Source of the DNA: Spirochaetia bacterium
GTDB lineage: Bacteria > Spirochaetota > Leptospiria > Leptospirales > Leptonemataceae
Length of the DNA stretch: 5,020 bases
NCBI GenBank assembly: GCA_029880625.1
Contig: JAOUOA010000265.1
Span: forward strand, 1 to 5,020
Reading direction: 5' to 3'
The stretch's first letter is position 1, and each line of letters opens with the position of its first letter. Both the position numbers and the translations under genes were made by a program. Under the pieces are notes generated by a model. The model saw only the letters and a list, made by a program, of their open reading frames with translations, was not told the DNA's origin and did no database searches. Below are positions 1 through 5,020 of the stretch, one piece after another.

Positions 1-1620
1 ATTTGAAAAATTTCCGGAAATATCCAGCAAAAAATCCTTGTCATGCCTCAAGCCCATAACAGACAGATGAGATCTGCATAAATTGATTTCTTCTTCTGCT
101 GCAATAAACTTTTCGCTGCTGATTTTCAGGATGGTCCGGAGTTCATCTGCAAGCGAATTCAGAAGTGTGACTGCTTTTTCAGGATTTTCTTCCATCCAGA
201 TAATGGTTGCATTGATGGAGTTGAGAAGAAAATGCGGTTCAATGTTTTTCTTCAAAAGCTCCAGTTCAAGCCTCTGTGACGTGATTTTCGATTTATGATA
301 GAGCTTTTCATTTTCAAAAGCCAGGAGCTGCGCTTTCTGCTTTTCCTGATTGATGTGCTGGATCCGGTCGCCCAGACCGAGCGAAAGGAGGCTCATTTCA
401 AGGGCGGAGCCAATCTGAAGACCGTAGTCGGTAAAGAAGTTGTACATTATAAATCCGAAAGCTTTAAAAGAATATAAAAACATCCCTAAAAGGAATATGA
501 ACCATGCAGCAAGGAAATAGCGGGCAGGACGGTATCTTTTATTCAGACTGTCAAATCCACCCACAAATATTAAAATCGAAAAACAAATCACAAGGATTGC
601 GGATAAATTGATGGAAAGGCGATAGGAGATAAAGAGAGAGATTACCGCAAGAAGAAGCATACAAAACATCAAACTTAAAAATAAACGATTCAGGAGCAGC
701 GACAGAGCTTTTGTATTTAAAAATTTTCTTGAAAACTGGAGAGACCAGAAAAAGGTCCATCCGATAAAAAAGGGCAGGCTTCGGTTCTCCCACCCGGGAA
801 ATTCCGGCCAGAAGATCTGATAAGAAATTCCATTTAAATTCATCATGACAATGCCGAATCCCGTTATGTATAAAAAATAATAGAGATAGCTTCTGTCTTT
901 TACAAGAAAAAAGAGAACAAGATTATAGATGGCAAGGATAATAACAATCCCATAATAAATTCCGAAAATAAAAGTTTCTGTGCGGTCGTTATGGATAAAG
1001 GTTTCCTGCGGAACAAGAAACATCGGATATTGATGGGATCCTTCGCTTTCAAAGCGAATATAAATTTCAGCTAAGTCGTCTTGCTGAAGCTCAAGGGGAA
1101 AAAGAAATGTTCTGTGAAGAACCGGCCTCTTCAAAAAGATCTCCATATCGCCAGTTGCAATCTTCTCCCAGTTCTCACTGTTCTTTCTGTAAAAGAACTT
1201 TATTGAATCAATTTTTGGATATCCGATCTGCAGAAACCAGCGTTTTACGGAGGTTGTATTTTTTATATTAAATTTAATCCAGTAAACATTTGAAGTAAAT
1301 CCAAAATTTGGAATTTTTTCTTTTGAAGGAAGAAATTGATCCTGAAAGCCGATCGACAGAATCTTTTGAAAATCCAGAGCGCCGTTGGGATCTTTCAGGA
1401 AAAAAACATGATTGCCGATCGCCTCACGGGCAGAAACATTATTCAGGTCAATTGTTTCAGCAAAGAGGTCTGTTTCCAAAAAAGGAAGCTGAACCTGAAA
1501 GAAAAGCAGAAAAACTGACAATGCACAGTATTTTATTGAAGAAACGAAAAAAATTAAATTTTTAATATACTGAAAGATGTATAAAAATATGTATGTGCAT
1601 TTGATATGCAGATTTTTCAT
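1..1620 (-). CDS. 7TM-DISM sensor histidine kinase, LytS/His_kinase type (3' end cut by window edge)
   Basis: The minus-strand frame is open from 1620 to base 1 (540 codons, no stop), so the C-terminus lies outside the window. Residue numbers are from the ATG at 1620. After a hydrophobic export segment (about 30-50), residues 62-205 match the 7TMR-DISMED2 extracellular domain, including FGFTSNVYWIKFNIKN near 106. Residues 215-415 form about seven hydrophobic helices like 7TMR-DISM_7TM. A charged coiled coil (about 418-458) leads to the His_kinase (PF06580) block: KKNIEPHFLLNSIN with the presumed phospho-acceptor His463, then a helix containing ENPEKAVTLLNSLADELRTIL. The HATPase domain is not in view. 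It should be an inner-membrane receptor kinase that senses a periplasmic or exogenous ligand, possibly carbohydrate by family analogy, and signals to a response regulator (often LytTR) not seen here. The family call is strong. The start is not: ATG 1644 and ATG 1620 both lack a Shine-Dalgarno and sit in DNA that looks non-coding. Confidence 0.9.
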   Translation of the reverse strand, partial: MKNLHIKCTYIFLYIFQYIKNLIFFVSSIKYCALSVFLLFFQVQLPFLETDLFAETIDLNNVSAREAIGNHVFFLKDPNGALDFQKILSIGFQDQFLPSKEKIPNFGFTSNVYWIKFNIKNTTSVKRWFLQIGYPKIDSIKFFYRKNSENWEKIATGDMEIFLKRPVLHRTFLFPLELQQDDLAEIYIRFESEGSHQYPMFLVPQETFIHNDRTETFIFGIYYGIVIILAIYNLVLFFLVKDRSYLYYFLYITGFGIVMMNLNGISYQIFWPEFPGWENRSLPFFIGWTFFWSLQFSRKFLNTKALSLLLNRLFLSLMFCMLLLAVISLFISYRLSINLSAILVICFSILIFVGGFDSLNKRYRPARYFLAAWFIFLLGMFLYSFKAFGFIMYNFFTDYGLQIGSALEMSLLSLGLGDRIQHINQEKQKAQLLAFENEKLYHKSKITSQRLELELLKKNIEPHFLLNSINATIIWMEENPEKAVTLLNSLADELRTILKISSEKFIAAEEEINLCRSHLSVMGLRHDKDFLLDISGNFSN

Positions 1621-1664
1621 TTGACTTAAACAGAAAATATACATTATTAAAAATTTAATTTTTT
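1548..1664. repeat. 20-bp perfect inverted repeat built from two A/T quasi-palindromes
   Basis: The sequence at 1645-1664 is the exact reverse complement of 1548-1567. The arms are 20 bp, composed only of A and T, and separated by 77 bp. Each arm contains the 15-mer AAAAATTWAATTTTT (1549-1563 with W=A, 1649-1663 with W=T), which is itself palindromic around its central base. The two centres, 1556 and 1656, lie exactly 100 bp apart. The pair brackets both candidate ATG starts of the kinase gene. It could be two operator half-sites, a bent A-tract element, or a long stem in the kinase mRNA leader. AT-rich low complexity raises the chance of coincidence, but 20 consecutive paired bases is long. 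Confidence 0.6.
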
Positions 1665-1712
1665 ATGACTGTAATTTAAAAGTAAACATTAAATTACTTG
1701 AAAACGTCATAA
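1663..1712. promoter_or_regulatory. Nested inverted repeat in the divergent control region
   Basis: A perfect 9-bp inverted repeat, GTAATTTAA at 1671-1679 and TTAAATTAC at 1689-1697, surrounds a 9-nt spacer. Outside it, TTATGAC (1663-1669) pairs with GTCATAA (1706-1712), giving a second 7-bp concentric repeat. The dyad lies between the kinase start and the plus-strand gene and overlaps the probable promoter zone of both, which suits a shared operator. No regulator can be named from the bases. Confidence 0.45.
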
Positions 1713-1727
1713 TTTTTACAGTTTTAT
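1698..1727 (+). promoter_or_regulatory. Candidate sigma70-type promoter for the exported-protein gene
   Basis: TTGAAA at 1698-1703 and TTTTAT at 1722-1727 are separated by 18 bp, resembling a -35/-10 pair pointing at the gene starting at 1797. The -10 is a weak match, and AT-rich DNA yields such pairs easily. The spacer contains the right-hand GTCATAA arm of the nested repeat, so a protein bound there would interfere with polymerase. Confidence 0.3.
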
Positions 1728-1786
1728 TTAATTCGTGTTTCTGCAAATGGGGGGATCTCTGCAGAATTTCGAATGAAATGCATTTT

Positions 1787-1791
1787 GGTGA
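1787..1791 (+). promoter_or_regulatory. Ribosome binding site that favours the ATG at 1797
   Basis: GGTGA lies 5 nt before the ATG at 1797, a good Shine-Dalgarno spacing. The in-frame ATG at 1773 has only a G-run at 1749-1754, about 18 nt upstream, which is too far. Starting at 1797 also gives a more typical signal peptide. Confidence 0.55.
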
Positions 1792-1796
1792 AAATC

Positions 1797-2771
1797 ATGA
1801 AAGTAAATGATCTTAAAATTGCTTTATATTCTTGTGCTTCTGTTTTTCTTTTATTGAATATCGATCCGATTTACTCCAATGACGTTCCAGTATGGCATTC
1901 TACAGGAGATTATCTACAAATCCATATCGGATATTCATCGATCGTGGAAAGGATGAAAAAAGAAAATTCTCCAGATATTAAAATTCAGAATGCCGTTCTG
2001 GGAAAGGATAACAACGGCGGCATTGCTGTAGAAATTAAAGCAAAGGTTTTGAAGCCTCAATTCAGAGGAACCATCTGTGAAGTTTCAGCAAATCTTTCAA
2101 TTCAAGAAATTAATTCCGCCGGATCATCGGTTAAAATGAATTCGGCAAGGGTAAAAAGCTGCCGTACAGGACGAGGATCTGGAATGGATTCGTTGGTTCG
2201 TTCTGCCGCAGGAATTGCTCTTAAAAAATTGATTCCTGATATGGAAAAGGATATTCAAAAATCAATTAATGATGTGCTTGTCCCGGCTGCTGATTTATTG
2301 AAAAGCAAAACCGGAAAAAAAGTTCAGCTTGATCATGCAGTACATGGCAGCGGAGTTTCGCTTTTTCTTTATACTGAAAAAATTATTGAACAGGACAGAT
2401 TTCAAAACATTCCATATTCCGTTCAGGATGTTTCAGGCTGCATGAAATCTGTAAAATTAAATTTATTTTCTCATCCTTCGGGGGGAATTCAAGAGGAACG
2501 CCTGCGTGTCTTTATTTTTAATTCTGATAGATCCGGCGAACTTGAAGCAAGGATTGCAGATTCTGTCAGGCAGCTTCATTCCGAAAGAATCTTGCCCGGA
2601 ACAGAGCTTTACTGGAATGACAACAATCGGGAATTCGCCGGCAAACCGATATCCATTAGTTTTAAATTGTTTTCTTCTCCGGATACAGGAAAGGGAGCTG
2701 TTCTTGAATGCGGTGAGGTTCATTTTACCGTACCGAAGCATGCATCTGTTTATGCAGAAATTTTCCATTGA
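1797..2771 (+). CDS. Exported protein of unknown function, possible TULIP-like lipid-binding N-terminal half
   Basis: I do not recognise this family. From ATG 1797 the product is 324 residues; an in-frame ATG at 1773 would add eight, but GGTGA sits 5 nt before 1797. The N-terminus (MKVNDLKIALYSCASVFLLL...) is a signal peptide, with plausible cleavage after IYS at about residue 27 and no lipobox. The mature N-terminal half has beta-type segments (about 55-115), a long amphipathic helix (about 131-170, including LKKLIPDMEKDIQKSIND) and closing strands (VSLFLY near 190). That strand-helix-strand order loosely resembles TULIP/BPI-like or YceB/DUF4403 modules; this is inference only. The C-terminal part (about 205-324) looks like a separate beta-rich domain. 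The four mature cysteines (94, 122, 215, 305) fall two per half, so disulfides are possible. It probably acts in the periplasm or at the outer membrane. It is divergent from the sensor kinase and shares its control region. Confidence 0.85.
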   Translation: MKVNDLKIALYSCASVFLLLNIDPIYSNDVPVWHSTGDYLQIHIGYSSIVERMKKENSPDIKIQNAVLGKDNNGGIAVEIKAKVLKPQFRGTICEVSANLSIQEINSAGSSVKMNSARVKSCRTGRGSGMDSLVRSAAGIALKKLIPDMEKDIQKSINDVLVPAADLLKSKTGKKVQLDHAVHGSGVSLFLYTEKIIEQDRFQNIPYSVQDVSGCMKSVKLNLFSHPSGGIQEERLRVFIFNSDRSGELEARIADSVRQLHSERILPGTELYWNDNNREFAGKPISISFKLFSSPDTGKGAVLECGEVHFTVPKHASVYAEIFH

Positions 2772-2815
2772 TTGTCTAACAGTCCGTTCGTGGGGATCAG
2801 GATTTTGCATTCAGT

Positions 2816-2825
2816 TGATCGATCA
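2816..2825. repeat. Perfect 10-bp palindrome in the convergent gap
   Basis: TGATCGATCA is a perfect palindrome 44 bp after the stop of the plus-strand gene. No T-run follows it on either strand, so it is a poor terminator. It contains two GATC sites. Chance occurrence is possible. Confidence 0.3.
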
Positions 2826-2840
2826 GGGAATCAAAATTAT

Positions 2841-2870
2841 AAAAAAACAGAATAGATGTTTCTGAAACAT
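2841..2870 (-). terminator. Weak rho-independent terminator candidate for the AsmA gene
   Basis: Read on the minus strand downstream of the stop at 2884, CAGAA (2864-2860) pairs with TTCTG (2852-2848) around a 7-nt loop and is followed directly by seven T (2847-2841). An alternative, exclusive fold is the 15-bp palindrome ATGTTTCTGAAACAT (2856-2870), a 6-bp stem with a 3-nt loop. The stems are short and A/T-rich, so termination would be modest. Nothing comparable serves the plus-strand gene. Confidence 0.4.
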
Positions 2871-2883
2871 AATAGAGATGAAT

Positions 2884-4905
2884 TCAATGAATTTCCTGAA
2901 TTGGTTTGTCAATTTCATTGAGATTTTTATGCTTGTTGCTTGAAAATAATTCCATAAAATCTCTGAAATAATCAGAAACAAAAGAGCCAACCATAACGCC
3001 TGGAACGGGATTCCCTGGAAATGCAACCGTTGAACCTATGGCCACGCTTGTGACCCAGACAGGATCGACGTAGGGTTCATCTTTACTGATATTTCCGCCG
3101 TAAATCACAGGAACCTTTAATACAGTTCCAATTGGACCGGCAAGACTCATTGAAACTCTCATATTTATGGACGAATCAAATCCGATGTTCCCTTTTGCTT
3201 CAGCGTCAATGCCCACACCTTTCATTTTAAGGTTCAGAAGATGAACCTTTTTATGATTGATTGCAAAATCTGATTTTATATACTGAAATGCAGTGCTTTT
3301 TCCAGACGGTCCGAGGAGGTTCATATATTTACCGAAAACAGCAATTGCTTTCGTTATATTTGCATAACCCAGGAGTTCTCCATCACGGACAAAAAAATAG
3401 CCTTTTGCTTTCATTTTATTGAAAAATACTTCTTCGCTTAGAGCGGAAGTGATCAGTTTTATTTTTCCCTGAATTTTCCCTGATATATATTCTTCTTCAG
3501 TATAATTTTTAATCAAGGCAGGGGTGTCTATGTTTTCAAATTCAGCTGTATAGCGAAACTTAAAATCCCTGAAATCAAGAGTTCCGTTTCCGTTGATTAA
3601 CCCGTTATAAATATGAAGTTTGTAATTATTAAACATCATAATTGGATCGTAATATTCGACCTGACCGGTAACAAGATCAAATTTATTATCATATGCGTAT
3701 ACGTTCTTAAGCCAGAGATGAAATTTTCGGGGAAGTTTTTCTTTCTTCCTGCGGCTTATTTTTGAAATATTTTGCCCAAGCTCATTTTTACTTTCCTGTA
3801 AATCCAGTCTGAAAATCTGAAGAAGGTCCAGCGATGAATGAAAGTCGGCATATGAGGAATTTATGTAAAATGTCATGGGAAGTTCCGGTTGGAAATGAAT
3901 TACCCCTGATCCGAAAAACTTTCCATGCGACGGCCAGTTCATGCTGTAGCGGTTAATATGAAGAGAGTTTGTTTCAAAATTGAAGCGGTAGTTGGCATTG
4001 TACTGCATGGGGCTGAACTTTCTGCCGTTTTTTAACGCAAGGCCCTCAATTTTAGATGTGATTGCGATATCTGCAAATTTGCTTCCAGTTTTTTTTGTGA
4101 TTTCAAAATTCCCGTCAATTTTTGTATCTCTGTAGTTGGTTTTTGAAGAGTATTTCAGCGCATCAATAACAAGAAATGCCGGAAAATTCTCTACTTGAAT
4201 TGTTATATCACATTCAGTTAGTTTATTGATGGCGAACTCAGGTAGTTTTAACTTTGCATTTATATTTAAGATTGATTCTTTATCGTTAATTGCTCCTTCA
4301 TAGTCTAGATTGATTGAATTATTTTCTTTTGTAAGATTGGCGTTGTTTACAAAAAATACGTATTCTGCGCGGTGTTTTTTGTCAAGAAACAGAATTCTTG
4401 ATCGGGTAAGTTCAAGTGATTCAAGGTCCATTGCTTCCGCAATTTTATATAAGTATTCGGGAGTCTTTGTAAATTTAATCGAATCATCCTGAGATGAATT
4501 TACAATTGTCGATGCATCGATCTCAAGTTTATCGTTTGGAAAACGGCGTACTGTAAAATTTGCGCCGCTGATATGGATTCTTGAAAAGATAATTTCATTT
4601 TTGTATATGCTCTTCCAGGAGAAAAGAAACGAAGTGGAGCTTGCAGATAGGTAGGGCTTGATTGAAAAATTTTCAAAAATACTAACATTCTTCAGGCGGA
4701 TACCGGGGTAAGGGAAAAAAATTAAATCACTATCACTGTAATCAATAATTAAATTTGTATATTTGTTTAATTCATAAAGAAGCCATTCTTTGTAGCTTTC
4801 TTTTCCATAAAAAACCGGCAGAAAGAATAAAGTTACAAAAACCACTGTTAAAAATGTAGGAAACTGTATCCTTTTTTTCTGATATATTCTTCTTTTCTTT
4901 TGCAT
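2884..4905 (-). CDS. AsmA-family inner-membrane-anchored envelope protein
   Basis: The product has 673 residues. A basic N-terminus (KKRRIYQKKR) and one hydrophobic helix (about 15-33) anchor it in the inner membrane, with the rest in the periplasm. The body is a long run of alternating beta segments typical of AsmA proteins, with the family-like ISGANFTVRRFPNDKLEID near 112-130. The C-terminal part (about 430-590) resembles the AsmA-like C-terminal domain: NGNGTLDFRDFKF, then SGKIQGKIKL, then KGYFFVRDGELLGYANITKAI, then MKGVGIDAEAKGNIGFDSSI. A tail containing GNPVPGVMVGSF precedes a polar end. AsmA relatives (AsmA, TamB, YhdP, YicH) are linked to phospholipid transport between membranes or outer-membrane biogenesis; the exact role here is inferred. 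Start: TGA lies in frame at 4914-4912, and ATG 4905 is the only Met before residue 159. The Shine-Dalgarno is weak. It appears monocistronic, converging on the exported-protein gene. Confidence 0.85.
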   Translation of the reverse strand: MQKKRRIYQKKRIQFPTFLTVVFVTLFFLPVFYGKESYKEWLLYELNKYTNLIIDYSDSDLIFFPYPGIRLKNVSIFENFSIKPYLSASSTSFLFSWKSIYKNEIIFSRIHISGANFTVRRFPNDKLEIDASTIVNSSQDDSIKFTKTPEYLYKIAEAMDLESLELTRSRILFLDKKHRAEYVFFVNNANLTKENNSINLDYEGAINDKESILNINAKLKLPEFAINKLTECDITIQVENFPAFLVIDALKYSSKTNYRDTKIDGNFEITKKTGSKFADIAITSKIEGLALKNGRKFSPMQYNANYRFNFETNSLHINRYSMNWPSHGKFFGSGVIHFQPELPMTFYINSSYADFHSSLDLLQIFRLDLQESKNELGQNISKISRRKKEKLPRKFHLWLKNVYAYDNKFDLVTGQVEYYDPIMMFNNYKLHIYNGLINGNGTLDFRDFKFRYTAEFENIDTPALIKNYTEEEYISGKIQGKIKLITSALSEEVFFNKMKAKGYFFVRDGELLGYANITKAIAVFGKYMNLLGPSGKSTAFQYIKSDFAINHKKVHLLNLKMKGVGIDAEAKGNIGFDSSINMRVSMSLAGPIGTVLKVPVIYGGNISKDEPYVDPVWVTSVAIGSTVAFPGNPVPGVMVGSFVSDYFRDFMELFSSNKHKNLNEIDKPIQEIH

Positions 4906-4937
4906 CAGAATTCAGCTTGATATTAAGATTGGACGGA

Positions 4938-5020
4938 ATGGAAAATTATTATATTACTGAAATCCAGAAGACCGTCATGTATTATTTAATGTCGGCAGAG
5001 AAACATAAGATTCTGCAGGC
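4938..5020 (+). CDS. 5' end of an unidentified gene (cut by window edge)
   Basis: An open frame starts at ATG 4938 and runs to the window end with no stop (27 codons plus two bases). It encodes MENYYITEIQKTVMYYLMSA followed by EKHKILQ. The composition is that of a real soluble, probably helical N-terminus, with no signal peptide. GGA at 4931-4933, within GGACGGA directly before the ATG, can serve as a Shine-Dalgarno. It is divergent from the AsmA gene with 32 bp between the start codons. The fragment is too short to assign a family. Confidence 0.5.
   Translation, partial: MENYYITEIQKTVMYYLMSAEKHKILQ
4948..4953 (-). promoter_or_regulatory. Candidate -10 box for the AsmA gene
   Basis: The minus strand reads TATAAT, an exact sigma70 -10 hexamer, about 43 nt before the AsmA ATG, which would give a leader of roughly 35 nt. 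No good -35 is present; ATGACG, 19 bp upstream, is the nearest. The box falls inside the first codons of the divergent partial gene, so if it is used, transcription of the two genes would overlap. Confidence 0.35.

Noticed and set aside
551..793. Minus-strand 80-residue frame inside the kinase gene
   Set aside because: It is a different reading frame from the seven-helix domain, which fits the family much better there.
1308..1565. Plus-strand open frames at 1308-1565 and 1336-1518
   Set aside because: They lie antisense to the clearly recognisable DISM domain of the kinase, have charged low-quality translations and show no family features.
1596..1610. Small hairpin TGCAT-TTGAT-ATGCA near the kinase start
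   Set aside because: A 5-bp stem in very AT-rich DNA is expected by chance and has no T-run or other context.
1621..1650. TTGACT and TATTAA spaced 18 bp as a second plus-strand promoter
   Set aside because: It would give a leader of about 140 nt and lies in the kinase's possible coding start; the pair at 1698-1727 is better placed.
2463..3026. Short frames on both strands overlapping the 3' end of the exported-protein gene and the AsmA gene
   Set aside because: They overlap better-supported long genes in other frames, with no domain, export signal or convincing ribosome site.

Overview
The window is AT-rich (about 35-40% G+C by eye) and chromosomal in character. It holds two long minus-strand genes, one plus-strand gene between them, and the first codons of another plus-strand gene at the right edge. 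There is no sign of rRNA, tRNA, CRISPR, insertion sequences or phage genes. A 7TM-DISM receptor fused to a LytS-type histidine kinase, a large AsmA-type envelope protein, an uncharacterised exported protein and weak Shine-Dalgarno sites suggest a diderm bacterium. A spirochaete of the Leptospira group is my best guess, inferred from style and gene content only; Bacteroidetes and other diderms also carry DISM receptors.

Layout: (1) Bases 1 to about 1620, minus strand: a membrane sensor histidine kinase (exported ligand-binding domain, seven helices, coiled coil, start of the kinase domain), cut by the left edge before its ATP-binding domain. (2) About 1540-1796: a very AT-rich divergent control region with a 20-bp perfect inverted repeat made of two quasi-palindromes centred exactly 100 bp apart, and a second nested inverted repeat. 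(3) 1797-2771, plus strand: an exported protein of unknown function, with an N-terminal half that loosely recalls TULIP-type lipid-binding modules and four cysteines in the mature part. (4) 2772-2883: a convergent gap with a weak terminator-like hairpin. (5) 2884-4905, minus strand: an AsmA-family protein with one N-terminal membrane anchor and a long periplasmic beta-rich body. (6) 4938-5020, plus strand: the first 27 codons of an unidentified gene, with only 32 bp between its start codon and that of the AsmA gene.

The kinase and the exported protein are divergent and share a control region, so they may be co-regulated. Three of the four products act at or beyond the inner membrane (signal sensing, an exported protein, probable lipid transport or envelope homeostasis), so an envelope theme is reasonable, but nothing in the sequence proves a shared pathway. 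I see no convincing new multi-gene system. The most unusual items are the repeat architecture around the kinase start and the unrecognised exported protein.
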